Positions 9,213-18,047 of a DNA stretch of 64,000 bases are shown here, piece by piece. The stretch is from the NCBI GenBank assembly GCA_016705065.1, contig JADIYY010000003.1:62001-126000 (forward strand), given 5' to 3'. This DNA is from Candidatus Aalborgiella aggregata. Lineage in GTDB: Bacteria; Pseudomonadota; Gammaproteobacteria; Burkholderiales; Burkholderiaceae_C. Position 1 is the first letter of the stretch; every line of letters starts with the position of its first letter. A program made the position numbers and the translations under genes. The notes under the pieces are model-generated. The model saw only the letters and a program-made list of their open reading frames with translations. It was not told the origin of the DNA and did no database searches.

Positions 9213-10916
9213 ATGTCGTCACATTCTTCCAACCCATTCACCCAAACGCTGAAACCTCAGACAGCGTATGGTGTTGCGCATGCGCCTTTGTTGCACGTGG
9301 GGCGATGGATCATGTGGGCTTTGTTGGCGATTTTTGCCCTTGTGCTGCTGCTGCCAGTGACTGCCCTATTGCTATCGTGGCTGCAATGGAACAATGAATC
9401 GGCGCAGATACTGAAAGAGATCAGCCAAACGGTTTTGCCCGATTACGCTTGGACCACGCTCATTTTGTGTGTCAGTGTGGCCATTGGGGTGGCGATGATT
9501 GGTGTGGGTGCCGCATTGGCCGTGACCTTGTTTGACTTTAGAGGCCGCAAAGTTTTTGAATGGGCCTTGCTTTTGCCGCTGGCCATGCCTGCCTATGTAG
9601 TGGCTTATGCGTACACAGATTTTTTACAGTTCAGTGGACCACTGCAAACAGCCATTCGCCACAATTTTGGTTTAGAAGGTCGCGTATTTCCAGAAGTGCG
9701 CAATGTAGCGGGTGCCGCCTGGGTATTCACCTTTTGTTTGTACCCCTATGTTTATTTGCTGACCCGCACGGCATTGTCAGAACGTGCCGCACATTTAATG
9801 GACGCAGGCCGCTTGTTAGGGGCAACTTTACCGCGCCGCATCAGGCAAATTGCGCTACCACTGGCACGACCAGCGGTTGCTGCAGGTGTGGCCTTGGCAT
9901 TGATGGAAACCTTGGCTGATTTTGGTGTGTCCAGTTACTTCGGCATTCAAACCTTTACCGCAGGTGTATACAAAGCTTGGCTGGTGATGGACAACCGCAT
10001 CGCAGCAGCGCAGTTGGCCACCATGCTATTGGTATTGGTGATACTGCTTTTGAAGTTAGAGCGACGCGCGCAGCAAAAAATGCGTTTTTCCAGCAACAAA
10101 ATTGCAGCAGGTTCACAACAAGCGCAGCAACCCATGAAACTCCAAGGCAGTGCACTTTTGCTGGCTTGGCTGGCTTGCCTCATACCTATATTGATGGGGT
10201 TTATTTTGCCTTTGATTTTCATGTTAAGACCGCTTGCCGCTAACTGGTCTGACCCCGATGTGCAATTGCCATGGCAGCAATTTGGACATTGGATCGCCAA
10301 CAGCATGATGCTGGGTGGTATCAGCACGGTGATTACCGTGGTGGTGGCGATAGGCTTGGCTTTTGCCGTGCGTACCCGACAAAATAGATGGATGCATGCT
10401 GTGGCGCAATTGGCCAGCGTGGGCTATGCCATACCTGGGGCAGTGATTGTGGTGGGTTTGCTATTGGCGGTGGGATGGCTGCAAAACTTATTCCCCTCAA
10501 TGGGTGTTGGTTACTGGGTGACCGCCACTGCAGTCGGTATTGTTTGGGCATACGTGGTGCGCTTCAGTGGTGTGGCACTGCAATCGGTGCAAAGTGGCTA
10601 CGCCAAAATTCCTACCAGCTTTGACGAATCAGCCCGCATGCTGGGCACATCAGGCCTGCATTTATTGAAACGCATACACGCACCACTGCTTAAGCGTTCG
10701 GTCGCAGCAGCTGCGCTTTTGGTATTTGTGGATGTGATGAAAGAGCTACCCGCCACCTTGGTGTTGCGCCCTTTTAACTCGGACACTTTGGCGGTGGTGG
10801 CATACCAATTGGCTCGCGACGAACGCCTGGGTGAAGCCGCCTTGCCAGCCTTGGCTTTGGTGCTGGTGGGGCTTTTGCCAGTGATCTTGCTCAGCCGTAC
10901 CCTGCGTTCGCGTTAA
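9213..10916 (+). CDS. fbpB: Ferric iron ABC transporter, permease protein
   Basis: About 567 residues from the ATG at 9213; a further upstream in-frame ATG at 9162 would add a hydrophilic, His-rich leader and is not preferred. About twelve hydrophobic helices form two tandem ABC-permease halves, as in FbpB/SfuB. Each half carries an EAA-type loop: DAGRLLGATLPRRIRQIALPL in part in the first, and DESARMLGTSGLHLLKRIHAP in part in the second. The gene is divergent from fbpC and is followed 111 nt later by fbpA. This is the inner-membrane channel for Fe(III) import from the periplasm. Substrate assignment rests on the FbpA-type partner and the Fur box. Confidence 0.88.
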   Translation: MSSHSSNPFTQTLKPQTAYGVAHAPLLHVGRWIMWALLAIFALVLLLPVTALLLSWLQWNNESAQILKEISQTVLPDYAWTTLILCVSVAIGVAMIGVGAALAVTLFDFRGRKVFEWALLLPLAMPAYVVAYAYTDFLQFSGPLQTAIRHNFGLEGRVFPEVRNVAGAAWVFTFCLYPYVYLLTRTALSERAAHLMDAGRLLGATLPRRIRQIALPLARPAVAAGVALALMETLADFGVSSYFGIQTFTAGVYKAWLVMDNRIAAAQLATMLLVLVILLLKLERRAQQKMRFSSNKIAAGSQQAQQPMKLQGSALLLAWLACLIPILMGFILPLIFMLRPLAANWSDPDVQLPWQQFGHWIANSMMLGGISTVITVVVAIGLAFAVRTRQNRWMHAVAQLASVGYAIPGAVIVVGLLLAVGWLQNLFPSMGVGYWVTATAVGIVWAYVVRFSGVALQSVQSGYAKIPTSFDESARMLGTSGLHLLKRIHAPLLKRSVAAAALLVFVDVMKELPATLVLRPFNSDTLAVVAYQLARDERLGEAALPALALVLVGLLPVILLSRTLRSR

Positions 10917-10976
10917 TTTTCTGCTGACTGATCACTCCTTGACGCAGGTCAAAACCAAATTGAGATTTGGCTATAT

Positions 10977-10995
10977 AATAAGAATCATTCTCATT
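10977..10995 (+). promoter_or_regulatory. Fur box upstream of fbpA
   Basis: AATAAGAATCATTCTCATT is a 19-bp inverted repeat with nine-base arms around a central C. Eight of nine arm positions are symmetric, close to the known Fur consensus built from NATWAT/GAGAAT-type hexamers. A TATAAT at 10974-10979 overlaps it, so Fur-Fe(II) would block polymerase; I cannot place a good -35. The site is about 33 nt upstream of the fbpA start. Confidence 0.75.
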
Positions 10996-11027
10996 TACGT
11001 TAGCATCATTTTGATATTGGAGTTCTC

Positions 11028-12134
11028 ATGCCTGTTCAGCTTAAACCTAAATTATTTTCACCGGCTTTAGTTAAATCAGCTTTATCTTTGAGCATCATTT
11101 CAGCCATATGTGCAGCGAGTTTGAATGTCGCACAAGCACAAACCAGTGCGCCATCCACAGAAAAGGTTTTGAACCTGTATTCGGCACGCCACTATGCCAC
11201 TGACGAAACCTTGTATGCCACCTTCACCAAAACCACGGGCATCAAAATCAACCGCGTGGACTCTGATGATGCCGGCATCATTTCTCGATTGAAGGCCGAA
11301 GGCTCAGCTTCACCCGCTGATTTGATTTTGTTGGTGGATGCAGCACGGTTAACCAAGGCCGATTCTGAAGGTTTGTTTCAACCCATCAAATCCAAACTGT
11401 TGGATGACAGCATTCCTGCCAACTTGCGCTCCGCCGCCACCAAAGACGGCGTGACATGGACTGGCTTCTCAACGCGCGCGCGCGTGATTGTGTACGACAA
11501 AGCCAAAGTCAAAAAAGACGACGTCGACACCTATGAAGAATTGGCCGACCCCAAAAACAAAGGCAAAGTATGCACTCGCTCTGGATCACACCCCTATAAC
11601 TTGAGCTTGTTCTCGACCATCATAGAACACATGGGCGAAGCCAAGACAGAAACATTCCTCAAAGGCATGGTTGACAACATGGCGCGCGCGCCCAAGGGTG
11701 GCGATACCGATCAAATCAAAGCCGTCGCTTCGGGCGAGTGCGGGGTAGCGCTGACCAATACCTATTACGTCGCGCGCATGATGCGCTCCACCAACCCAGA
11801 AGACCGCGCCACCATGGAAAAAGTGGGCATTGTGTTCCCCAACCAAAGTACATGGGGCACCCACATGAACATTGCCGGTGGTGCAGTTGCCAAGTACGCC
11901 AAAAACCGTGACAACGCGATTTTGTTTATGGAATACTTGGCCAGCCCTTTTGCACAAAACCACTTTGCCAATGGCAACAACGAGTGGCCCACTGTGAAAG
12001 GTGTGACCATTGACAACACCGCATTGAAAACCATGAGCGGTGGTGCATTCAAAAGCGAAACGATTCCACTGACAGCTGTCGCCAAAAATCAAATCAAGGT
12101 GCAACAAATGTTGGACCGTGTGGGCTACAAATAA
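11028..12134 (+). CDS. fbpA: Ferric iron ABC transporter, periplasmic binding protein
   Basis: 368 residues with GGAG five bases before the ATG. A signal peptide is followed by cleavage near AQAQ. The mature protein starts with VLNLYSARHYATDETLY, the characteristic opening of FbpA/FutA-type iron-binding proteins. It continues with the paired-tyrosine segment NTYYVARMM near residue 250, which in this family supplies the iron-ligand tyrosines. It captures Fe(III) in the periplasm and hands it to FbpB/FbpC. A Fur box and -10 lie just upstream, so it can be transcribed independently of fbpB under iron limitation. Confidence 0.92.
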   Translation: MPVQLKPKLFSPALVKSALSLSIISAICAASLNVAQAQTSAPSTEKVLNLYSARHYATDETLYATFTKTTGIKINRVDSDDAGIISRLKAEGSASPADLILLVDAARLTKADSEGLFQPIKSKLLDDSIPANLRSAATKDGVTWTGFSTRARVIVYDKAKVKKDDVDTYEELADPKNKGKVCTRSGSHPYNLSLFSTIIEHMGEAKTETFLKGMVDNMARAPKGGDTDQIKAVASGECGVALTNTYYVARMMRSTNPEDRATMEKVGIVFPNQSTWGTHMNIAGGAVAKYAKNRDNAILFMEYLASPFAQNHFANGNNEWPTVKGVTIDNTALKTMSGGAFKSETIPLTAVAKNQIKVQQMLDRVGYK

Positions 12135-12194
12135 TCCATGCAGGGCTGATGGGGTGGTTTGGTCAACGACGTGTTCTGCCATAAAATTTCCATT

Positions 12195-13199
12195 ATGGTC
12201 GATTCCAAACACCCCTCTCTCTCCTTCTTCAAATCACTTGTCTGTGTCAGTGCATTGACACTGAGCTTCGTAGCCAACTTGGCACAGGCGCAAACGGCTG
12301 CCAACTTTCCCAACAAAACCATCAAAATTGTTGTACCTTTTGGTGCGGGCGGCATTGCCGATTTGACCGCGCGCACCGTAGGCGCCAAGATGGCAGAGTT
12401 TTTGGGCCAGGCGGTGGTGATCGAAAACAAACCCGGCGCGGGTGGCATTGCTGCGGGCGAATTGGTGGCCAAATCGGAGCCCGATGGCAGCACCCTGCTG
12501 CTGATGTCCAATGGCACCGCCGTTTCAGCCAGCTTATTCAAATCGCTGCCCTTTGACACAGTTAAAGACTTTGCACCTGTATCGACTTTGGGATTTTTTG
12601 ACATTGCATTGGTTACGAAAGCTGATTCACCTTTCAAAACGCTGGCAGATCTTCTGTCCTTTGCCAAAGCCAACCCAGGCAAACTCAATGTCGGCACCAT
12701 CAACATCGGTAGCACACAAAATTTAGCCGCAGAGTTGTTCAAGTCAACTGCCAGCATCAATGTGCAAATCGTACCGTTCAATGGCACACCAGCGGTTATC
12801 ACCGCTTTGCGTGGTGGACAAATTGATGCAGCGGTTGAAATTTTAGGCCCAGTCAAAACTCAAATTGATGCCAAAGCCATTCACGCTCTGGCAGTCATGG
12901 GTTTGAAACGCGCACCCAGTATGCCGAATGTGCCTACAGCCAAAGAATCTGGCGTCACCAACATGAATGCCGCATCATGGAACGCTCTGGCCGTCTCAGC
13001 CAAAACGCCCAAGGACATAGTAGCCAAACTCAATGTGGCAGTAACTGCGGCATTGGTATCGGCTGATGTAAAACAAAAATTGGACAGTTTGGGTGTTGAA
13101 GCAGTTGCCAGCCGCCCTGAAGTTTTGGGCGAATTGCTGAACGCAGAAATCAAACGTTGGGGTGAAGTGATCACGCGCGCCAACATTCCTAAACAATAA
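12195..13199 (+). CDS. Bug-family (TctC-like) periplasmic solute-binding protein
   Basis: About 334 residues from the ATG at 12195; an earlier in-frame start at 12159 adds residues before the signal peptide. The signal ends near AQAQ. The mature part begins FPNKTIKIVVPFGAGGIADLTAR, with the family hallmark VPF.AGG..D, followed by VIENKPGAGG. Bug proteins bind carboxylates, often aromatic or dicarboxylic acids, and most have no dedicated transporter; no TctA/TctB membrane genes are present here. Its position 60 nt after fbpA and just before the protocatechuate cluster makes an aromatic acid or intermediate a reasonable but unproven ligand. Confidence 0.85.
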   Translation: MVDSKHPSLSFFKSLVCVSALTLSFVANLAQAQTAANFPNKTIKIVVPFGAGGIADLTARTVGAKMAEFLGQAVVIENKPGAGGIAAGELVAKSEPDGSTLLLMSNGTAVSASLFKSLPFDTVKDFAPVSTLGFFDIALVTKADSPFKTLADLLSFAKANPGKLNVGTINIGSTQNLAAELFKSTASINVQIVPFNGTPAVITALRGGQIDAAVEILGPVKTQIDAKAIHALAVMGLKRAPSMPNVPTAKESGVTNMNAASWNALAVSAKTPKDIVAKLNVAVTAALVSADVKQKLDSLGVEAVASRPEVLGELLNAEIKRWGEVITRANIPKQ

Positions 13200-13221
13200 A
13201 TCTTTAAGGCATCCTCGCAGC

Positions 13222-14142
13222 ATGAAACTCACGCAACTGGGAATGGTCGGCTACGGAGAAGTTGGCAAAATCATCACGGCGGGTTTGCAATCACATTTGC
13301 AATCAGCGCACGTGTGGGATTTGAAATTTGCAAACCCAAATTCAGTAAGTACAGCAAATACAGCGCCAACTGAAATCCAACACGCGACACAAGCGGGCTT
13401 CATCGCGTGCGATGGCATGAAAGCGCTGTGCACCGCCTCCAATTTCATCATCTCAGCCGTCACCGCATCGCAAACATTGGCCGTAGCCGAAGAGGTAGCT
13501 AGATACATCAACAAGGGCAGTGTTTTTTTAGATTTGAACTCCGCATCGCCCGCAACCAAACAAGCTGCATCCAAGGTAATTGAAGATGCAGGAGGCCACT
13601 ACATCGAAGCCGGAGTGATGACCAGCATTGGGCCCTACGGCATTCGCGTTCCTATGTTGCTTGGCGGTGCGATAGCCACTGACTTAGCGCCGCAATTGCT
13701 GGGGTTTGGCATGGATGTCAAAGTGGTGAGCCCTGACATTGGCGTGGCCAGTGCCATCAAAATGAGCCGCAGTGTGATGATAAAAGGCCTAGAAGCTTTG
13801 GTGATTGAAAGCTACACCACCGCACGCCAATACGGTGTGGAAGACCATGTGCTGCCAACACTGGCAGAAACCTTTCCCAGCATTGATTGGCAACAAACAG
13901 GCGCGTATTTTTTCAGCCGCGTGGTGCAACACGGCAAACGTCGCGCCGAAGAAATGCGCGAATCTGCCAACACGGTCAAAGAAGCTGGCTTTGAACCCAT
14001 CATGACGTCTGCCATTGCGAAAAAGCACGACTGGGTGGCTGGCTTGGCACGTGAAGGTGTGTTTGATGGTTTAGAGAAAAAACCAAAATGGCAAGACTAT
14101 GCCGATCGTTTGATTGCCCATTCAAAATACAAGCCAGACTAA
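13222..14142 (+). CDS. NAD(P)-dependent oxidoreductase, 6-phosphogluconate-dehydrogenase-like with DUF1932 C-terminal domain
   Basis: 306 residues. The N-terminal Rossmann fold has the dinucleotide motif GMVGYGEVG (residues ~7-15). It is followed by FLDLNSASPATK, similar to the substrate-binding block of beta-hydroxyacid dehydrogenases, and a helical C-terminal domain containing KMSRSVMIKGLEAL, which includes the conserved lysine helix. The C-terminal ~70 residues look like DUF1932. The gene follows the Bug protein by 22 nt and faces aroE. Genes of this type occur near 4,5-cleavage clusters, but their substrate is not established. A role in side-chain or intermediate oxidation is inference. 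Confidence 0.75.
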   Translation: MKLTQLGMVGYGEVGKIITAGLQSHLQSAHVWDLKFANPNSVSTANTAPTEIQHATQAGFIACDGMKALCTASNFIISAVTASQTLAVAEEVARYINKGSVFLDLNSASPATKQAASKVIEDAGGHYIEAGVMTSIGPYGIRVPMLLGGAIATDLAPQLLGFGMDVKVVSPDIGVASAIKMSRSVMIKGLEALVIESYTTARQYGVEDHVLPTLAETFPSIDWQQTGAYFFSRVVQHGKRRAEEMRESANTVKEAGFEPIMTSAIAKKHDWVAGLAREGVFDGLEKKPKWQDYADRLIAHSKYKPD

Positions 14143-14183
14143 AACTGCGTGTTTATGCAGTCTATTTTTAGTTGTTGTTTATT

Positions 14184-14250
14184 TGCTACATATTTAATAG
14201 CAACATAGGCAATCAATACGCCAGCTACAGGCCAATTTCTTATAAATTTA
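14184..14250 (+). repeat. Dispersed ~65-bp repeat, copy 2
   Basis: Opens with GCTACATATTTAATAGCA, then ATAGGCAATCAATACGCC, then CTACAGGCCAATTTCTTATA. It ends at the TTA that is the stop codon of the leftward aroE-like gene. It lies between the two convergent genes, in the same arrangement as copy 1. Confidence 0.8.
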
Positions 14251-15126
14251 CAGCGTTGCTTCGACTTTTTGACGCAGCGCTGGTGTCACTTCCGGCATCA
14301 CGCCAAACCAGGCATTGAAGGCAGGTCTGGCTTGGTGCAACAACATGCCCAATCCACCCGCTGTAGGATTGCCGCGCGCTTTGGCGTCTTTGAGCAAGGG
14401 CGTTTCTTGCGGTATGTACACAATGTCAGACACCAAAGCTTGAAGCGGTAATTGATCCAAAGACAAATCAAGCGCAGGGTTGCTGCCCATGCCTTGACTG
14501 GTGGTGTTGACAAGAAGCATCACGTCAGCGACCGCATCGTGCCGCTTTTCCCACGGCACAGCAGTCACCATTGCACCTTTTACCGCATCGGAAGCGTGTG
14601 CAAATTCGGTGGTAAATTCTGTTGCCAATGCATGTGCTGAGCTTGCCGTGCGGTTGCAAATGCGAATGTCTTTGGCGCCTTGCTCGGCCAAACTCACAAT
14701 CACAGCACGGGCTGCACCGCCCGCGCCCATCACCAATACGGGGCCGGCGTCAGCGCGCCACTCTTGATGCGCATCGCGCAAGCTTTGAATGTAGCCAAAG
14801 CCATCGTTGTTGTAACCGCTCAATGATCCATCAGCTTCCACCACAATGGTGTTGATGGCACCCATGCGACGCGCAGTGGCGTCAATGCGGTCTACCAATG
14901 ACAGTGCCATGACTTTGTGCGGAATGGTTAAATTACAGCCGACAAAACCCAAAGCTGATAAGCCTTTGAGTGCGGCTTGCAAGTTTGCAGGGTCAACCGG
15001 CAGCAACACGTATGCACCATTCAATCCATGTTGCTGGATCCAATGGTTGTGAATACTGGGTGAACGCGAATGGGCGATGGGCCAGCCCATCACGCCTGCG
15101 AGTTTGAAAGTAGGTTGCGTACTCAT
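14248..15126 (-). CDS. aroE: Shikimate dehydrogenase family protein (shikimate/quinate 5-dehydrogenase)
   Basis: 292 residues. It is expected to reduce 3-dehydroshikimate with NADPH or, in a catabolic setting, to oxidise shikimate/quinate towards protocatechuate. Visible motifs are the substrate-binding opening VMGWPIAHSRSPSIHNHW, the catalytic lysine block GCNLTIPHK, NNDGFGY, and the nucleotide-binding VMGAGGAARAV followed by ICNRTAS. The stop codon comes from repeat copy 2. The gene lies directly downstream of the LysR regulator of the protocatechuate cluster and away from other aro genes. This favours a catabolic paralogue over the housekeeping AroE, though sequence alone does not settle it. 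Confidence 0.85.
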   Translation of the reverse strand: MSTQPTFKLAGVMGWPIAHSRSPSIHNHWIQQHGLNGAYVLLPVDPANLQAALKGLSALGFVGCNLTIPHKVMALSLVDRIDATARRMGAINTIVVEADGSLSGYNNDGFGYIQSLRDAHQEWRADAGPVLVMGAGGAARAVIVSLAEQGAKDIRICNRTASSAHALATEFTTEFAHASDAVKGAMVTAVPWEKRHDAVADVMLLVNTTSQGMGSNPALDLSLDQLPLQALVSDIVYIPQETPLLKDAKARGNPTAGGLGMLLHQARPAFNAWFGVMPEVTPALRQKVEATL

Positions 15127-15157
15127 ACCTGAATTATCGCGTCTTATTTATATCGGT

Positions 15158-16051
15158 TCATGAGGGTTTCCAAGTTGACGCCACCAAGCCTTGTATCAAC
15201 TTCAGCATGGCTTGCTGTGTCAACGTGGCAGGGCGCTGCGAACTGATGGCGATGGACATTTTGCTGTGTAAACCCACAATCGGACAAACTGTAAACAAAT
15301 GCGCTTGCCCCGATGTGCTGACCGCGTTTTTTGACAGCACCGCGCAGCCCGCGCCATCCAACACCAAATCCAAAATGGCTGGCACACCGTCAATCTCCAA
15401 AGCAATTTGCGGCTCGCAAGCGATAGCGGCCATTTCTGATTCAACCAACATGCGAATTGCATTCGGACGCGTGGGAATGATCAAGGGCAATGCCGCGAGC
15501 TTTTGCAGTGTGATGCTTTTAGGCGGTTGGCGTTGCCCTTGGCGCTGCACCAAAAACAAATCTTCGTCCAACAACGGCGTGATATCCAATCCCAGCATAG
15601 GTGTAGCGCCATACAAAAGCGCAATGTCCAAGCGCCCGTTCACAATCGCTTCTTGCATGGCGTTGGACAAACCTTCGCTGATGGACAAAGCCGCTTGCGG
15701 CAACTGGGCGCGGAATTCGCGTGTCAAAGGCACGGTCAGCACCTTGGCAATGCTGGGTGGCAAACCTATCGCCACGCGTCCTGCCAGCGCACCGCGCACA
15801 CGCCCCAGTTCTTCACGCACCCGCTCAACCTGGTGCAAGATGCCGCGCCCATGTTCCAGCAAGACTTTGCCCGCCTCGGTCATCACTGCACCACGGCCAT
15901 TGCGTACCAATAAATTTTGCCGCAATTCCACTTCCAGCAAACGAATTTGCCGACTCAGCGCCGGCTGCGCCACGTTCAGGCTGCTGGCAGCGCGGGTAAA
16001 ACTGCCCATTTCTGCCACGCGCACAAAAGATTCAATTTGTTTAAGGTCCAC
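15158..16051 (-). CDS. LysR-family regulator, probable activator of the protocatechuate 4,5-cleavage operon
   Basis: About 297 residues from a GTG at 16051, which gives the usual LysR opening (V/M)DLKQIESFVRVAEMGSF. An ATG at 16078 adds nine residues and is also possible. The winged helix-turn-helix spans residues ~1-60 (AASSLNVAQPALSRQIRLLE), followed by the effector-binding domain. The gene is divergent from the ModA-like gene and the lig/pmd operon, with a palindromic T-N11-A type site between them. PmdR/LigR-type LysR proteins control this pathway in Comamonas and Sphingobium, so this is the likely pathway regulator. The inducer cannot be read from the sequence. Confidence 0.85.
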   Translation of the reverse strand: MDLKQIESFVRVAEMGSFTRAASSLNVAQPALSRQIRLLEVELRQNLLVRNGRGAVMTEAGKVLLEHGRGILHQVERVREELGRVRGALAGRVAIGLPPSIAKVLTVPLTREFRAQLPQAALSISEGLSNAMQEAIVNGRLDIALLYGATPMLGLDITPLLDEDLFLVQRQGQRQPPKSITLQKLAALPLIIPTRPNAIRMLVESEMAAIACEPQIALEIDGVPAILDLVLDGAGCAVLSKNAVSTSGQAHLFTVCPIVGLHSKMSIAISSQRPATLTQQAMLKLIQGLVASTWKPS

Positions 16052-16085
16052 AATTTGATTGTACGACTCAACATGCAATATCTTG

Positions 16086-16104
16086 ATAACTTGAAATTAG
16101 TTAT
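16086..16104. promoter_or_regulatory. Candidate LysR operator between regulator and protocatechuate operon
   Basis: ATAACTTGAAATTAGTTAT is a perfect inverted repeat (ATAACT, 7-nt spacer, AGTTAT) containing the T-N11-A geometry of LysR sites. It lies 35 nt upstream of the LysR start and about 70 nt upstream of the ModA-like start, the normal place for an autoregulatory recognition site. Confidence 0.6.
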
Positions 16105-16174
16105 GCTATTTTGTTATATCAGCTAGTGCAGGACTTGGCTTCACTTCTGCACTGTCGTTCGCCACAATCTGTAC

Positions 16175-16891
16175 ATGCAAAACAATGCTTCAATGACTAT
16201 CACCGGCATTTCGTCCATGGCCACGCGTCAACTATTGATTGAACTGGCTGCTTCTTATCAACAACAGACAGGCATTCATCTCAAAGTCGATTCGGTAGGT
16301 GGCGTCAATGCAAGCAATCGCATTCTGGCTGGAGAGGCATTCGACTTGGTATTTTTAGCCTCCGATGCCATCGAAGCTCTGATTAAAACGGGTCATGTTG
16401 TGGCTGGCAGCAAAGTGGACTTGGTCACATCAGGCGTTGCAGTTGCGGTGCGCGCGGGAGCGGAACTCCCAGATATTTCTTCAGAGGCACAACTTAAAGC
16501 CACAGTTCTTACCACGGTTTCGCAGCAAAAAGCCATCAGTTATTCCACCGGCCCCAGCGGTGTTGCGTTGGCCAAACTGTTTGAACGATGGGGTATCACC
16601 GAGCAAGTCGCACCACACTTTATACAAGCCGCTTCGGGTGTGCCGGTTGGCTCCTTGATAGCCAAAGGCGATGTGGCGCTGGGATTTCAGCAGCTGAGTG
16701 AATTGATTCACCTTGACGGTATCAGCATTGTGGGGCCGCTGCCACCAGCAGTACAAATCACCACAACCTTTTCTGCCGGTGTGTGCAGCACATCGACCAA
16801 CAAAGGCGCCACCAATGCGGTTCTGGCATTCATGACATCACCTGCTGCCAATGCAGCCAAGCTGCGGCAAGGGATGGAATTAATCACATAG
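16175..16891 (+). CDS. ModA-like substrate-binding-fold protein without signal peptide
   Basis: 238 residues of the type II periplasmic-binding fold. It has the pattern of ModA-type oxyanion binders: GISSMATRQLLIELAASY at the start, LVFLASDAIEALI, YSTGPSGVALAKL and KGDVALGFQQLSEL. Unlike a transporter component it has no signal peptide at any in-frame start (ATG at 16175 or 16193), and no modB/modC gene follows. It is therefore probably cytoplasmic and may act as a binding or sensor protein. It is the first gene of the rightward transcript opposite the LysR gene and is followed by repeat copy 3 and ligJ. Its ligand is unknown; an aromatic-pathway intermediate is a guess from position. Confidence 0.65.
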   Translation: MQNNASMTITGISSMATRQLLIELAASYQQQTGIHLKVDSVGGVNASNRILAGEAFDLVFLASDAIEALIKTGHVVAGSKVDLVTSGVAVAVRAGAELPDISSEAQLKATVLTTVSQQKAISYSTGPSGVALAKLFERWGITEQVAPHFIQAASGVPVGSLIAKGDVALGFQQLSELIHLDGISIVGPLPPAVQITTTFSAGVCSTSTNKGATNAVLAFMTSPAANAAKLRQGMELIT

Positions 16892-16902
16892 CACCCATTT
16901 CA

Positions 16903-16968
16903 ATGCTATATATTTAATAGTGCATTAGGCAATAAATACGCCGTCTACAGCCTGATTTTTCATATAGA
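16903..16968 (+). repeat. Dispersed ~65-bp repeat, copy 3
   Basis: Begins ATGCTATATATTTAATAGTG, continues TTAGGCAATAAATACGCC and CTACAGCCTGATTTTTCATA. It fills most of the gap between the ModA-like gene and ligJ, inside what is probably one transcript. Confidence 0.8.
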
Positions 16969-16997
16969 ACCACATCAATAACGAATCAACAACACCT

Positions 16998-18044
16998 ATG
17001 AGCCAACAAAAACCCTTGATCATCGACTGCCACGGCCACTACACCACTGCACCCAAAGCATTGGAAGAATGGCGCAACAAACAAATTGCGGGCATCAAAG
17101 ACCCAGCCAGCATGCCCAAAGTAAGCGACCTGAAAATCAGCGACGACGAATTGCGAGAATCGATTGAAACCAACCAATTGCGTTTGATGAAAGAGCGCGG
17201 CAGCGACATCACTTTGTTCAGCCCACGCGCCAGCTTCATGGCGCACCACATTGGCGATTTTCAAGTGTCATCCACTTGGGCCGCGATTTGCAACGAGCTG
17301 TGTTACCGCGTGAGCCAACTCTTCCCCGACAATTTTGTACCCGTCGCCATGCTGCCGCAATCACCCGGCGTCGACCCTGCAAGCTGCATTCCTGAACTGG
17401 AAAAGTGCATCAAAGAATATGGCAACGTTGGCATCAATTTGAACCCAGACCCAAGCGGCGGACATTGGACATCGCCACCTTTGTCAGACAAAGCGTGGTT
17501 TCCAATTTACGAAAAAATGGTGGAGTACGACATCCCCGCCATGATTCATGTATCCACCAGCTGCAATGCGTGCTTTCACACCACAGGCGCGCATTATTTG
17601 AATGCCGATACCACCGCTTTCATGCAATGTTTAACCAGCGACTTGTTCAAAGAATTCCCTACCCTGCGTTTCTTGATTCCGCACGGTGGCGGCGCAGTGC
17701 CTTACCACTGGGGGCGTTTCCGTGGCTTGGCGCAAGAGCTCAAGAAACCTTTACTTCAAGACCATTTGCTGAACAACATTTACTTTGACACCTGCGTGTA
17801 CCACCAACCAGGCATTGATTTATTGAACACAGTCATCCCTGTGAAAAATGTGTTGTTTGCCTCTGAAATGATTGGCGCTGTGCGCGGTATTGACCCTGAA
17901 ACCGGCAACTACTACGACGACACCAAACGCTACATTGAAGCATCGAAAATTTTGAGCGATGCCGACCGTTATCAAATCTACGAAGCCAACACCCGCCGCG
18001 TCTTCCCGCGCTTGGATGCCGCATTGAAAAAGAAAGGCCAATAA
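16998..18044 (+). CDS. ligJ: 4-oxalomesaconate hydratase (amidohydrolase superfamily)
   Basis: 348 residues, corresponding to LigJ of Sphingobium and PmdE of Comamonas. It hydrates 4-oxalomesaconate to 4-carboxy-4-hydroxy-2-oxoadipate. The metal-site motif IDCHGHYTT opens the protein, MIHVSTSC sits in the middle, and LIPHGGGAVPYHWGRFRG carries later ligands of this amidohydrolase-2 subfamily. It is the first enzyme gene of the operon and ends three bases before the aldolase start, indicating translational coupling. Confidence 0.92.
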   Translation: MSQQKPLIIDCHGHYTTAPKALEEWRNKQIAGIKDPASMPKVSDLKISDDELRESIETNQLRLMKERGSDITLFSPRASFMAHHIGDFQVSSTWAAICNELCYRVSQLFPDNFVPVAMLPQSPGVDPASCIPELEKCIKEYGNVGINLNPDPSGGHWTSPPLSDKAWFPIYEKMVEYDIPAMIHVSTSCNACFHTTGAHYLNADTTAFMQCLTSDLFKEFPTLRFLIPHGGGAVPYHWGRFRGLAQELKKPLLQDHLLNNIYFDTCVYHQPGIDLLNTVIPVKNVLFASEMIGAVRGIDPETGNYYDDTKRYIEASKILSDADRYQIYEANTRRVFPRLDAALKKKGQ

Positions 18045-18047
18045 ACC

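Noticed and set aside
11586..12212. Leftward 208-codon open frame opposite fbpA
   Set aside because: It is antisense to the well-supported iron-binding protein and His/Phe-rich in a way expected from the complement of its codons.
12125..12856. Leftward 243-codon open frame opposite the Bug protein
   Set aside because: Antisense to a family-recognised gene; no start signal or domain.
15207..16058. Rightward 283-codon open frame opposite the LysR gene
   Set aside because: Antisense to a canonical regulator; Ser/Arg-rich shadow composition.
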